From CAG-390 sp964579135 (lineage in GTDB: Bacteria; Bacillota; Clostridia; Oscillospirales; CAG-272), in assembly GCA_964579135.1 (NCBI GenBank), contig CAZOFD010000005.1, forward strand, positions 1 through 64,000: DNA of 64,000 bases, given 5' to 3'. This document shows positions 52,596 to 61,894 of this stretch, one piece after another (the stretch's first letter is position 1; each line of letters opens with the position of its first letter). The translations under genes and the position numbers were made by a program. A model generated the notes under the pieces. The model made no database searches. It saw nothing but the letters and a program-made list of their open reading frames with translations, and was not told the DNA's origin.

Positions 52596-53549
52596 TCAGG
52601 AAAGAACGTCTCCGACGGCTACCCGCCTGCCGCGAACAAAGTCCGCGGCGCTCATTCTGCCTTTGCCCTCGGGCAAAAGTGCGGTAAAAGCGATTCGGTC
52701 TTTTCCGTCGCCGCAAGCGACCGTAACGGCACCGCCGTCGAGAGCTACGATCTTTCCCGGTTGCGCGGCGTTGCCCGGCTTTTCGGGGCGAGAGGAGATG
52801 ATCTTCAGCAGTTTGCCGTCGGGCGTGTGCGTAGTTGCGAGCGGGGCGGGCGATAAGGCGCGAATAAGGTTGTGTATATTCTTTGCCGAAAGAGAGAAAT
52901 CTATAATGCGATCCTCTTTTTCGATCTTTTTCGCATAACTCGGCACACCCGGCAGCTCCGATTGCGGCACGGTTTGCGGCGGCTCGTCGCCAAATGCCTC
53001 GAGCGTGCGAACGAGCAGGTCGGCGCCCGCGGCAGCCATTTTGTCGTGCACGATCCCGAAATCGTCGTCCTCGCCGATAGGCACGCGGCAAGTCATATAA
53101 ACGTCTCCGGTGTCGAGCCCTTCGTCCATTCGCATAGTTGAGATCCCGGTCACCCGTTTCCCGTCGATAACGGCGCGTTGCATCGGTGCGGCGCCGCGAT
53201 ACTCGGGCAGGATCGAGCCGTGAACGTTGAGGCAGCCGAATTTCGGCGCGTTCAGGATGTTTTTCGGCAATATCTTGCCGTATGCAACCACCACGGCGAT
53301 ATCCGGCTCAAGAGAGGCGACGAGTTGCGCAAACGCTTCGTCGCGCAGAGTGCGGGGCTGGTAAACGGTGTATCCGTGAGCCTCGGCAACGGTTTTAACG
53401 GGCGTCGGCGTCAGTTTGTAGCCGCGCCCTTGCGGTTTATCCTCGCCCGTTACGACGCCGACGATCGTGTGCTCGGTGCGACTTAACGCCTCGAGCGATG
53501 CGGCGGCAAAATCGGGAGTTCCCATAAACAGTATCTTCATTTTGCTCAT
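52596..53549 (-). CDS. fmt: methionyl-tRNA formyltransferase
   Basis: Formylates initiator Met-tRNA. The N-terminal domain has FMGTPDFAAASLEAL, VAYGKILP, LNVHGSILPEYRGAAP and the HDKM region; the C-terminal OB-like domain ends the 317-residue protein. It follows def, its functional partner, by 51 bases. A 116-base gap before the YugP-like gene shows no gene. Confidence 0.96.
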   Translation of the reverse strand: MSKMKILFMGTPDFAAASLEALSRTEHTIVGVVTGEDKPQGRGYKLTPTPVKTVAEAHGYTVYQPRTLRDEAFAQLVASLEPDIAVVVAYGKILPKNILNAPKFGCLNVHGSILPEYRGAAPMQRAVIDGKRVTGISTMRMDEGLDTGDVYMTCRVPIGEDDDFGIVHDKMAAAGADLLVRTLEAFGDEPPQTVPQSELPGVPSYAKKIEKEDRIIDFSLSAKNIHNLIRALSPAPLATTHTPDGKLLKIISSRPEKPGNAAQPGKIVALDGGAVTVACGDGKDRIAFTALLPEGKGRMSAADFVRGRRVAVGDVLS

Positions 53550-53600
53550 GTCCTTTGATCTTGATGGTTCTTTTGTGCGGCGACACCGCTGCGGCGGCTG

Positions 53601-54122
53601 TCACCTTTTTCTGAATTTGCGCAATCTTTTTTCTTTTTCGTATTTATCGTCGTCGCGATCGGGTGCGGCGCTTTCGTACATATAAAGCGCACGGTCGGTG
53701 TACAGCACGCCGTCGAGGTGGTCGGTCTCGTGACATATGGCGCGAGCGAGGAGACCCGTGCCGCTTACGGTTATCGTGTTCCCGTTTCTGTCAAGTGCGC
53801 GGACCGTTGCGTTCATAGGTCTGCGAACGCAACCGGATCTGCCCGGCAGCGAGAGGCACCCCTCGGGACCCTCTTGTTCTCCGGATGTTTCGACGATCTC
53901 GGGGTTTATCAGTTCGTATACCTGCCCCGGCTCGACCTCTATAACGACTATCCTGCGCAGTATGCCCACTTGCGGCGCGGCAAGACCGACGCCGTCGGCA
54001 GCGCGCATTGTTTGTACCATATCGTCGAGCAACGTAAGAACGCGGGGCGTTATCTTTTCAACGGGGCGACATTGCGAGCGGAGAACGGGGTCGCCCTCGG
54101 TTACTATATTTCTTTTTGCCAT
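53601..54122 (-). CDS. def: peptide deformylase
   Basis: Removes formyl groups from nascent proteins. All three metal motifs are visible: GVGLAAPQVG, EGCLSLPG and CHETDHLDG, the last with Cys where Gln is common and Thr-Asp in place of Ile-Asp. The 173-residue length is normal. GAAGGAAT precedes the ATG. About 200 gene-free bases separate it from the upstream priA stop, and no strong promoter was recognised there. Confidence 0.95.
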   Translation of the reverse strand: MAKRNIVTEGDPVLRSQCRPVEKITPRVLTLLDDMVQTMRAADGVGLAAPQVGILRRIVVIEVEPGQVYELINPEIVETSGEQEGPEGCLSLPGRSGCVRRPMNATVRALDRNGNTITVSGTGLLARAICHETDHLDGVLYTDRALYMYESAAPDRDDDKYEKEKRLRKFRKR

Positions 54123-54323
54123 AGGTTATTCCTTCTTCGGTAAAGAGTTAATAGATCTTGCCTTGCGGCGTATGCGCATATCGCCGAGATAAAAGTTCCG
54201 AGGCGTTTTTGCGCGGGAGCCGCCGCTCGGTACGCCTTTGGCGCACGGAGTCGGCGGTTTCGGCGAGGATGAAGACGCGGTTTTCGCACACTTGCCGCGG
54301 CGCGAGGGGGAAACGCGGCAAGG

Positions 54324-56837
54324 TCAAATATTCGTCGGGTTAAAGTCGATGCTTATTGCGGGAGAGTTGCTTTCTCTGTATTTTTGCCTTACGTCGAAAA
54401 AGAATCGCCTTGCCGCGGACGTGAGTCGGCATTTTACCGTCATCCTCATACGGTATTTGCCGTCCACGCGGTATACGGGAGCCTCGAAAGGCCCGAAAAA
54501 TATCATCGGCAGGTCGCGATATTCGTCGCTACTTTTCAGCGAATGCATAACGGCGGAAAGCGACTGAGCCGCCGAGACGAGTTCCGTTTCGTTTGCGGAC
54601 GTTACGCCGACAACGGCTACGTCGCAAAAAGGAGGAAAAGTCAGTGCACGCCGAAGCTTTATCTCCCGCGCGAAAAACTCTTCGTAATCCTGCGCTCCGG
54701 CAAGGGCGATTATCTCGTTGTCGGGGTTGACGGTCTGTATGACCGCCTCGCTTTCGCCGCCGCGCCTTCCCGCGCGACCTATGACCTGCGTCAGCATTGC
54801 GAAAGTGCGTTCCGAAGCGCGATAATCGTCGTAATAAAGCGACGCGTCGGCAAGGAGCACGCCGACGAGCGTAACGCCGGGGAAATCGTGACCTTTCGTC
54901 ACCATTTGAGTTCCGAGCAATACGTCCGCTTCCCGATCTCGAAATCTACCGAGCAGGTCGGCATACGCCTCGCGGTCGGAAACGGAATCGGCGTCCATAC
55001 GCAGTATGCGCGCGCCGGGCAACAGCGCGGCGAGCTCTTCTTCCACCCTTTGAGTTCCGTACCCGAGCTTTATAAGATGCTCGGAGCGACACGACGGGCA
55101 AGCGGTCGGCACGGGCAAGCGTTTGCCGCACCAATGGCAGACCATCTCGCCACCGCGCCGCCCCGTGTGATACGTCAGCGAAACGCTGCAAGACGGGCAA
55201 CGCACCGCTTCGCCGCAAGAGAGGCACGAGACGTAGTTGTTGTAGCCTCGGCGGTTGAGAAAAAGTACGGCTTGTTCGCCGCGGGCGAGCGTGGCGCGTA
55301 ATTTTTCGGCAAGGACTTTCCCTATGGGCGAAACGTTTCCGCCGCGCGCTTCGCCGCGCATATCCGCAACGGTCACGCGCGGCAGCACGGCTCCGCCGTA
55401 CCGTTCTTTGAGTCTTAAAAGAGAGTATACGCCGTCCTCGGCTTTTTTGCGGCTTTCGAGCGACGGCGTCGCGGAGGCGAGCAGCAGCAGAGCGCCGTTT
55501 TTGGCGCACCTGAAGCGTGCTACGTCCCGAGCGTGATACCGAGGTGCGGAGTCAGACTTATAGGTGTGTTCCTGCTCTTCGTCGATGACGATAAGCCCGA
55601 GCGACGGGGCGGGGGCGAACACCGCGGAGCGCGTTCCGATAACGAGACGCGCGTTGCCCGAGCGGATGCGCAGATACGTTTCGCGCCTTGTGCGCGGGGG
55701 CATTGACGAGTGTACCATAGCGACCTCGTCGCCGTATCTGGAACAAAATATCGCGGTCGTTTGCGGCGTCAGCGCGATCTCGGGTAAGAGGAGAATAACG
55801 CTTTTTCCGCGAGATAAAACGAGATCTATGAGCGCGAGCATAACGGAGGTCTTTCCGCTGCCCGTTACTCCCTCGAGAAGCGCGGCGTGAGCTTCTCCGG
55901 TGTCAAACGTCGCGGCGAGCGAATCGTAAGCCGCTTGCTGTTCGTCGTTTAATACTACGGCGGCGCGTTCGGCGCGAACGGTTTCGCCCGACTTTGCGCC
56001 GTTATCCGCCCTTTCGCACTTTCTTTCTTCCCGACGGATAAGCCCCTTTTTTTCGAGAGCCGATATCTGCTGCGACGAAACGCCGAGCGATCTCGCTTCG
56101 CCGAGCGTCAGGTCTTTTTCCGCGAGGGCAACAAGCAATTTTTTTTGCCCCTCCGAGCGCATAACGCCGCGCAGAGCTTTTGCGACTTCGTTCGCGTCGC
56201 TCGACGTGAGGTAAACGGCCTTTTTGACCGTGGGGTCCTTTTCTTCGAGCTTGCGCGCGAGATATCCGCCGCGCACGAGATACGATACGTCTTTTTGCGT
56301 TCCGCCACCGAATTTTCGCGCAACGGAGGCACTGCTTGCCTTGCCGCGAGCGCATACGTAGTCGTATATCTCGCGCCTTTTGCCGTTTATCGCGTCGGCG
56401 GGCTCGCCCGTCGGCACGAAATATTCCTCAAGGCTTGTCAGCGCATACGGCGGTATCATCGCGCGAACGGCTTCGCTTGCCGAGCAGAGGGTTTGTGAGC
56501 GTAAAAAATCAAAAACGCCGAGTTGCTCGTCCGACAGAGATAGGGTGCGCGAACACACGGCGTGAATGGGTCTTATTTTGTCTCGGTCCGTTTCGGGTGT
56601 GCCGTGCACCGAATATACGAGGGCGATCATCCGCCGAGTGCCGAAAGGAACGCTTACGAAGTTCCCCCTTTGCACGTTCGCCCCGCGCGGAATCGAGTAG
56701 TCGAATCGTTTATCGAGCTCCTGCGGCAGGTCGAGCGGATAAACGGAGGCGAAAAGTTCGTTTTCGCCGTCCGCGTTTTTTTCGCGCCCGTCAGTTGTCG
56801 TCATTCGCAGCGTCGGTGATGACGTCGCCGTTTTCAT
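54324..56837 (-). CDS. priA: primosomal protein N' (PriA replication restart helicase)
   Basis: 3'-5' superfamily II helicase that restarts stalled forks. The N-terminal fork-binding domain begins FASVYPLDLPQELDKRFDYSIP. The helicase has Walker A GVTGSGKT and DEEQ as motif II (DEEH in E. coli). The inserted zinc site shows the CxxC and CPSC series around CLSCGEAVRC and CHWCGKRLP, and LGTQMVTKGHDFPGV is typical. It has 837 residues. The ATG at 56837 overlaps the 3' end of rpoZ by 47 bases; an ATG at 56804 would overlap by 14. Neither has a strong ribosome-binding site. Confidence 0.95.
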   Translation of the reverse strand: MKTATSSPTLRMTTTDGREKNADGENELFASVYPLDLPQELDKRFDYSIPRGANVQRGNFVSVPFGTRRMIALVYSVHGTPETDRDKIRPIHAVCSRTLSLSDEQLGVFDFLRSQTLCSASEAVRAMIPPYALTSLEEYFVPTGEPADAINGKRREIYDYVCARGKASSASVARKFGGGTQKDVSYLVRGGYLARKLEEKDPTVKKAVYLTSSDANEVAKALRGVMRSEGQKKLLVALAEKDLTLGEARSLGVSSQQISALEKKGLIRREERKCERADNGAKSGETVRAERAAVVLNDEQQAAYDSLAATFDTGEAHAALLEGVTGSGKTSVMLALIDLVLSRGKSVILLLPEIALTPQTTAIFCSRYGDEVAMVHSSMPPRTRRETYLRIRSGNARLVIGTRSAVFAPAPSLGLIVIDEEQEHTYKSDSAPRYHARDVARFRCAKNGALLLLASATPSLESRKKAEDGVYSLLRLKERYGGAVLPRVTVADMRGEARGGNVSPIGKVLAEKLRATLARGEQAVLFLNRRGYNNYVSCLSCGEAVRCPSCSVSLTYHTGRRGGEMVCHWCGKRLPVPTACPSCRSEHLIKLGYGTQRVEEELAALLPGARILRMDADSVSDREAYADLLGRFRDREADVLLGTQMVTKGHDFPGVTLVGVLLADASLYYDDYRASERTFAMLTQVIGRAGRRGGESEAVIQTVNPDNEIIALAGAQDYEEFFAREIKLRRALTFPPFCDVAVVGVTSANETELVSAAQSLSAVMHSLKSSDEYRDLPMIFFGPFEAPVYRVDGKYRMRMTVKCRLTSAARRFFFDVRQKYRESNSPAISIDFNPTNI

Positions 56838-57099
56838 CGCGATCTATGATGGTGTATTCGCCGGCGTCTATCTTGTCTATGGCGAGCTTTATGGCTTTTT
56901 TGTCGCGGTATTCCGGGTCGACGGAGCTCTCCATTATAGGTCTGTCAACGTCTTTGTTGCCGGTAAGCTGCTTCTCGACGTTGCGGCGCTGATTGACGTA
57001 ATCGTCGGTTATTATGCGCGCGCATTTTGCCGTTGCGACCGCGAGCTGATAGCGGTTGAATTTGCCTTTTGTGAGTTTGTTGATTGTCGGGTAGATCAT
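56791..57099 (-). CDS. rpoZ: RNA polymerase omega subunit
   Basis: Small polymerase assembly subunit. YQLAVATAKCARIITDD, then KKAIKLAIDKIDAGEY fits the omega family. It has 102 residues, with an acidic C-terminal tail (NGDVITDAANDDN). GAGG about ten bases before the ATG gives the ribosome-binding site. It follows remA by 73 bases; gmk, normally between them, is absent. Confidence 0.92.
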   Translation of the reverse strand: MIYPTINKLTKGKFNRYQLAVATAKCARIITDDYVNQRRNVEKQLTGNKDVDRPIMESSVDPEYRDKKAIKLAIDKIDAGEYTIIDRDENGDVITDAANDDN

Positions 57100-57172
57100 T
57101 CCTTTAATTCCTCGCTTCGTTTGCTTTATAACGTTGGTATCGTGGGTATGGGTGCGCCGCCGAGTGCGGCGT

Positions 57173-57439
57173 TTATTCGTCGGCGACGTTCTCCTCGCCG
57201 TTGAGTCTTGCCGTTATCTTTTCGCTCGGCAGAGCGGAAAAGATGACGTGCTCGGAGTCGGTGATAATGACGGAACGGGTCTTTCTTCCGCAGGAAACGT
57301 CGATCGCTCTTCCGTCTTCTTTCGCGTCTTGCATCAGCCTTTTTACCGGTGCGGAATCCGGGCTGACCACCGCGACCACACGGTCGCAGGCGACGGCGTT
57401 GCCGTAACCGACGCTTATGAATCTTTGGTGCGTTTGCAT
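57173..57439 (-). CDS. remA: RemA-like DUF370 regulatory protein
   Basis: DNA-binding DUF370 protein; in B. subtilis RemA activates matrix and osmolyte operons. The matching core is ISVGYGNAVACDRVVAVVSP, then SAPVKRLMQDA and GRKTRSVIITDSEHVIFSA. The ATG at 57439, about seven bases after GAGG, gives 88 residues; the open frame farther upstream is basic and unlike the family. It sits between yicC and rpoZ, the conserved location. Confidence 0.94.
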   Translation of the reverse strand: MQTHQRFISVGYGNAVACDRVVAVVSPDSAPVKRLMQDAKEDGRAIDVSCGRKTRSVIITDSEHVIFSALPSEKITARLNGEENVADE

Positions 57440-57477
57440 TTTTTGTCCTCGTGTTTTTCGCGACGATGCGCGGTCTT

Positions 57478-58362
57478 TCATTCTACGTTTTGTATCTGTT
57501 CGCGGATCTTTTCGGATTCCGCTTTCAGCAAGACCACGCTTTGCGCGATCTCGGCGTTTTGGCATTTGGAGCCGATGGTGTTTATCTCGCGCGACGCCTC
57601 TTGCAGCTGATATTCGAATTTTTTGCCTACGGGCGTGCTTGTTTCCGTCATAGCGTAAAGCGCGTCAAGGTGCGTCGTAAGGCGTACGATCTCCTCGTCG
57701 ATCGCGATCCTGTCGACCCAGATTGCGGCTTCGGTAAGCAGCCTGCCCTCGTCGGGGGCGACTCCGCAGTCGGCAAGCAAAGAGGATATGCGCCGCCGCG
57801 CTCGGTCGAGGGCGTTGTTCGCATCGGTCTCGGAGAACGTTTTGATGCGCTCGACCTCGCCGCGCATATAGTCTATCTTTTTTCGTACGTCGCAGGTAAG
57901 GCTTGCGCCCTCGCGGGCACGCTCGGCAACGAAACCCTTGAGCGCGAGCGAAACGGCTTCGCGCACGGGAGCCCAAAGGGCGTCGACGTCGACGGCAGTC
58001 TCCGCGGGAGCGAAGACGTCGGCGTTTTTCGCGACCTGCATAACGGATATATCGTCGATCAACGAAAATCTGTCGCGCAGTTTGCGCAAGAGAGATACGT
58101 ACGCTTCGGCTTTTTCGAAATTCGGCTCGGTGCGCGCCTCCTCCGCGGTGGAGGAAACGGTCACGCAAACGTCCACTCTGCCGCGCGCGACCGGATTTTC
58201 GGAAACAAGGGCGCGTACTTTCGGCTCGAGCGATTGCAGGGTGCGCGGCAATTTTACCTGCAGATCCAGATATCTGCCGTTAACGGATCTTATTTCCGCC
58301 GTCACGTCGTACCCCTCGCAACGTGCGCTTGTGCACGCGTATGCGGTCATACTTTTAAACAT
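57478..58362 (-). CDS. yicC: YicC/YloC-family endoribonuclease
   Basis: The 294-residue protein has the family N-terminus MFKSMTAYACTSARCEGYD, then EIRSVNGRYLDLQVKLPR, and the conserved C-terminal region with ELDALYAMTET-like spacing and KKFEYQLQEASREINTIGSKC. E. coli YicC is an endoribonuclease acting on some sRNAs. It is the first gene of the long minus-strand run; a consensus promoter lies about 80 bases upstream. Confidence 0.93.
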   Translation of the reverse strand: MFKSMTAYACTSARCEGYDVTAEIRSVNGRYLDLQVKLPRTLQSLEPKVRALVSENPVARGRVDVCVTVSSTAEEARTEPNFEKAEAYVSLLRKLRDRFSLIDDISVMQVAKNADVFAPAETAVDVDALWAPVREAVSLALKGFVAERAREGASLTCDVRKKIDYMRGEVERIKTFSETDANNALDRARRRISSLLADCGVAPDEGRLLTEAAIWVDRIAIDEEIVRLTTHLDALYAMTETSTPVGKKFEYQLQEASREINTIGSKCQNAEIAQSVVLLKAESEKIREQIQNVE

Positions 58363-58440
58363 CGCGTATCTTTTACCACACGTGTCGGACGTCGTTGGGC
58401 TTGAGATCCCGACACATTACTCCATTATTATGATATATAA

Positions 58441-58469
58441 TTATACATTTTTTTGCCTCGCTTGTCAAT
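58441..58469 (-). promoter_or_regulatory. promoter of the yicC-remA-rpoZ unit
   Basis: Minus-strand consensus TTGACA (58464-58469) and TATAAT (58441-58446) with a 17-base spacer, about 80 bases before yicC. The rest of the 373-base divergent spacer holds the opposite promoter and no gene. Confidence 0.92.
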
Positions 58470-58623
58470 AATATTTCTCGCATATGCGTGTCTCAAAGCG
58501 CGAATCGTTGCCTCTCGCGACAAAATGTCGCCCGTTTTGTCGCGATATGCGCGATTTTAGGCGAAAGATCGACTCGTTGCACCTTGCGGTATCTTGCGGT
58601 GCCGTCGCTTTTGCCGATTATAC

Positions 58624-58652
58624 TTGACAAAAAACGCCCGGTGGATTATAAT
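58624..58652 (+). promoter_or_regulatory. promoter of the polysaccharide cluster
   Basis: Consensus TTGACA (58624-58629) and TATAAT (58647-58652) with a 17-base spacer, about 84 bases before the first glycan gene. Confidence 0.92.
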
Positions 58653-58735
58653 TAGCGCGTATATTTGTCGGCAGTCGAAAAGCCCTCGCGGGCGGCGGAT
58701 TTTTGCCGTAAACGAAAACTGGGGGACGAAAAACG

Positions 58736-59431
58736 ATGCTTCCGAAACCGAACGAACTGCCGAAGCAGCTCAAAACCGACGCCGTGGCGCCGTATTACGA
58801 AATATTGAGGTCGCGTCGCGCGTCTTTGGCGGCGAAACGGATTTTCGACGTCGTTGTTTCCGCGTTGCTTCTCGTGATTTTGTCCCCGGTGTTTTTGGTT
58901 ATCGCCGTTGCCATCAAGGCGGATTCGCGCGGGAGCGTTTTTTTTCGACAAACGCGCGTGACTGCCGGAGGGCGCGAGTTTAAGATCTTTAAATTTCGCA
59001 CTATGGTCAGCGACGCGGAAAAGCTCGGATTTGCGGTAACGGTATCGGGCGACGCGCGTATAACCCGCGTCGGCAAGGTTATTCGCGGCTGCAGACTTGA
59101 CGAGTTGCCGCAACTTTTGAACGTTTTTGCCGGCTCGATGTCCTTTGTCGGGACTCGCCCGGAGGTGCCGAAATACGTTGCCGCGTACACGCCCGAGATG
59201 TGGGCGACTTTGCTTTTGCCTGCCGGGATAACCTCGGAGGCGAGCATAAGATACAAGGACGAAGCGGCGTTGCTTGACGGCGCGGAGGATGCGGACACGG
59301 CGTATACGGAGCGCGTGCTCCCCCAAAAAATGAGATATAACCTCGCTTCGTTGCGAAATTTCTCGTTTTTCGGCGATATTGCGACGATGTTTCGCACACT
59401 GCTTGCCGTGCTCGGCAAAAAATACGACTGA
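58736..59431 (+). CDS. undecaprenyl-phosphate phosphoglycosyl transferase
   Basis: Monotopic phosphoglycosyl transferase (PglC/WcaJ C-terminal type) that puts the first sugar phosphate on undecaprenyl phosphate. One reentrant helix at about residues 33-60 (KRIFDVVVSALLLVIL) is followed by GSVFFRQTRVT, FKIFKFRTM, LDELPQLLNVF and SFVGTRPEVP. The 231-residue length is the minimal core form without the extra membrane helices of WcaJ. It is first in the cluster, fitting an initiating enzyme. The sugar is unknown. Confidence 0.92.
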   Translation: MLPKPNELPKQLKTDAVAPYYEILRSRRASLAAKRIFDVVVSALLLVILSPVFLVIAVAIKADSRGSVFFRQTRVTAGGREFKIFKFRTMVSDAEKLGFAVTVSGDARITRVGKVIRGCRLDELPQLLNVFAGSMSFVGTRPEVPKYVAAYTPEMWATLLLPAGITSEASIRYKDEAALLDGAEDADTAYTERVLPQKMRYNLASLRNFSFFGDIATMFRTLLAVLGKKYD

Positions 59432-59543
59432 TCCGCTCGGCTGCGTTTCCCGCGGCAAGGCGCGAAGCGCGTGCGGGTAGAGCCGGTAAGACCGAAGTCG
59501 GTAAAGCCGATAAAAAAGAATGAAAAGCACGAACGGAGCGAAA

Positions 59544-60545
59544 ATGACTGTAAGTTTTGTTGTTTGCGCATATAACGAAGAAAAATATCTTCCGTCCCTT
59601 TTGTCGGATCTCGAGTCGCAGGACTATCCGCGAGAACTTACGGAGGTCATCCTCGTTAACAGCGCCTCGAGTGATTCGACTGCGGAAATAATGCGCGATT
59701 TTGCCTTGGCGCACGGCGGGGACTATATGCGCGTTTCCGTGCTCGAAAACCCCGCGAAGCGGCTTGCCTGCGGGTGCAACGTTGCACTGCGCGATTATAC
59801 GGGCGACGTTTTTGTCAGAGTCGACGCGCACGCGTCGATACCGCGCGATTTTATCTCTCGCGGAATGCGGGCGATAAGCGACGGCGAATATGCCGTCGGC
59901 GGCAGGCGCCCGAGCGTTTCGGAAAGCGACGGCGCGTGGAACTCCGCTCTTTTAGCCGCGGAAAGGTCTATGTTCGGCAGCGGGATAGCTTCGTATCGCA
60001 ACGGGGAAAAGAAAAAGTACGCGGATTCGGTTTTTCACGGTTTTTATCGGCGCGAGGTGTTCGACAGAGTCGGATATTACGACGAGCGCCTCGGAAGGAC
60101 CGAGGATAACGATATGAGCTGCCGCATAAGGCGTGCGGGGTACGGCATACTTTACGACCCGCAGATCGTTTCGTACCAGCTCGTGCGCCCCACGGCGCGA
60201 AAGATGATGCGCCAAAAGTATCTTAACGGATATTGGATAGGCAAGACGCTCAGCATTTCGCCGGATTGCGTTTCGCTGTTTCATCTCGTGCCGTTTGTCT
60301 TTTTGCTTGCCGTTCTCGGTTGCGGTGCGCTGTCCTTGGCGGGAGTCGGCGTTTTTTCGGCGCTTCTGTGGGGGGCGTATGCCGTTTTCGTCGTCGCGGC
60401 GTCGCTTGTCGAATTTTTGAAAGAGAAAAAAGCGTCGATGCTCGTTTTGCCGCTTATGTTCCTTTGCCTGCATATCGCGTACGGCGCGGGGACTCTTGTC
60501 GGTCTTGCCGTCGGCGCGGGCGAAAAAGAGGGAGACAACCGATAA
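59544..60545 (+). CDS. family 2 glycosyltransferase, ExoA-like
   Basis: A GT-A domain covers about residues 1-230, with VSFVVCAYNEEKYLP, VRVDAHASIP (the DxD-like site as VDAH), then RTEDNDMSCRIRRAG as the acceptor region. The C-terminal 100 residues hold two to three helices. This layout resembles succinoglycan-type ExoA proteins. The ATG at 59544 follows GGAGCG; an ATG at 59520 would add eight residues without a ribosome-binding site. It has 333 residues. Confidence 0.9.
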   Translation: MTVSFVVCAYNEEKYLPSLLSDLESQDYPRELTEVILVNSASSDSTAEIMRDFALAHGGDYMRVSVLENPAKRLACGCNVALRDYTGDVFVRVDAHASIPRDFISRGMRAISDGEYAVGGRRPSVSESDGAWNSALLAAERSMFGSGIASYRNGEKKKYADSVFHGFYRREVFDRVGYYDERLGRTEDNDMSCRIRRAGYGILYDPQIVSYQLVRPTARKMMRQKYLNGYWIGKTLSISPDCVSLFHLVPFVFLLAVLGCGALSLAGVGVFSALLWGAYAVFVVAASLVEFLKEKKASMLVLPLMFLCLHIAYGAGTLVGLAVGAGEKEGDNR

Positions 60546-60617
60546 AGTTTCGCTCGCGGGGAGGTGCTGCGCACTTACGCCGCCGAGCGATATCAAACGT
60601 TTTGGGATGGATGCGAT

Positions 60618-61859
60618 ATGCTTAAAAAATTACGCCACGAACTGAATTATCTTACGGCGGAGGACGTGGGCGGAGTGTTTCTTTTCGTTTTTTCGCTTAT
60701 CCCCGCTATGTTTTTCAGGCTGCTTGTAAAATTGCGAAAAAGGGAGATCTGGGTGATATGCGAGGATAAAAACGAAGCTCGCGACAACGGATTTTGCTTT
60801 TTCGAATATATGTGCCGAGAGCACCCGGAGATCGAATGCGTTTACGCGCTGAGTCGCAAGTCGCCCGATCTCGAAAAGGTTCGCGCGGTGGGCAAGGTGA
60901 TACCTTTCGGCGGTTTTCGACATTGGATATACTATTGGGGCGCCGAATATAACGTAAGTTCGCAAAAGGCGGGAGGACCGAACAAAGCGGTCTGCTACGT
61001 ACTCGAGGTCTTTGGGCTTAAAAAGAGCAATTCGGTCTTTTTGCAGCACGGAATAACGAAAAACGACGCGAAATGGCTCTACTATTCCGAGACTAAGATG
61101 CGTCTTTTTATATGCGGAGCCAAGCCCGAAACGGATTTCGTAAAAGAAAAATTCGGTTATCCCGAGGGGCACGTGGCGTACACGGGTTTTGCGCGGTTCG
61201 ACGATTATCACGGCGCTGCGACGGATGAGAAAAAAGTTCTTCTTATGCCTTCGTGGCGCGAATGGATAGCTTCGAAAAACGAGTTTTCCGACGTTTACGA
61301 GGATACTTCCGACTTTACCAAAACGGAATATTTCGAAAAGTACGAGGAACTTATAAATTCGCCTCGTCTTTGCAAGATACTCGAAGAGCGCGACCTGACT
61401 CTGTGCTTTTATCCTCACAGAAATATGCAAAAATACCTGCGGTTCTTTTCCGCCGGCTCCGACAGGATAAAGATACTTTCAAACCGAAATTCGGACATAA
61501 GAGAGCTGCTTATGACAAGCGCCGTTATGATAACCGATTATTCGAGCGTCGCGCTTGATTTCGCTTATATGAAAAAGCCGGTCGTGTACTATAAGTTCGA
61601 CGAGGAGAGATTCCGCGAGGCGCAGTACGCCGAAGGTTATCTCGACGACCGCACCGCGGGTCTCGGCAAGGTTTGCGAGAGCGCGGACGGCGTTTGCGAT
61701 CTGCTTGAGGAGATATACGACCGCGGCGTCGGCAACGTTACCGAGGAATTTGCCGCAGCGCACAAAGCGTTTTTTCCGCTTTTCGACGCGGATAATAGCA
61801 AAAGGATATACGAGGCGATAAAAGCGCTCGACCGGCGGTCGAGCACTGCCCGAAAGTAA
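60618..61859 (+). CDS. CDP-glycerol:poly(glycerophosphate) glycerophosphotransferase family protein
   Basis: TagB/TagF-like enzyme. The N-terminal 45 residues include one hydrophobic stretch (GVFLFVFSLIPAMFF), then a GT-B fold with LQHGITKND, CGAKPETDFV, HRNMQKYL and ITDYSSVALDFAYMKKPVVYY, which are the family signatures. The 413 residues fit the shorter TagB-type rather than the polymerising TagF. It probably adds glycerol phosphate, or another polyol phosphate, to the lipid-linked glycan. The ATG at 60618 is inferred; the ribosome-binding site is weak. Confidence 0.9.
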   Translation: MLKKLRHELNYLTAEDVGGVFLFVFSLIPAMFFRLLVKLRKREIWVICEDKNEARDNGFCFFEYMCREHPEIECVYALSRKSPDLEKVRAVGKVIPFGGFRHWIYYWGAEYNVSSQKAGGPNKAVCYVLEVFGLKKSNSVFLQHGITKNDAKWLYYSETKMRLFICGAKPETDFVKEKFGYPEGHVAYTGFARFDDYHGAATDEKKVLLMPSWREWIASKNEFSDVYEDTSDFTKTEYFEKYEELINSPRLCKILEERDLTLCFYPHRNMQKYLRFFSAGSDRIKILSNRNSDIRELLMTSAVMITDYSSVALDFAYMKKPVVYYKFDEERFREAQYAEGYLDDRTAGLGKVCESADGVCDLLEEIYDRGVGNVTEEFAAAHKAFFPLFDADNSKRIYEAIKALDRRSSTARK

Positions 61860-61894
61860 CGAAAAAAGAATCAGAACGGAATGATCCGAACGAA

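Noticed and set aside
58363..58735. The divergent spacer as an alternative replication origin, since gene direction switches here
   Set aside because: It has two consensus promoters but no DnaA-box-like sequence, and the sampled G/C counts to its left do not fit a fork leaving in that direction.
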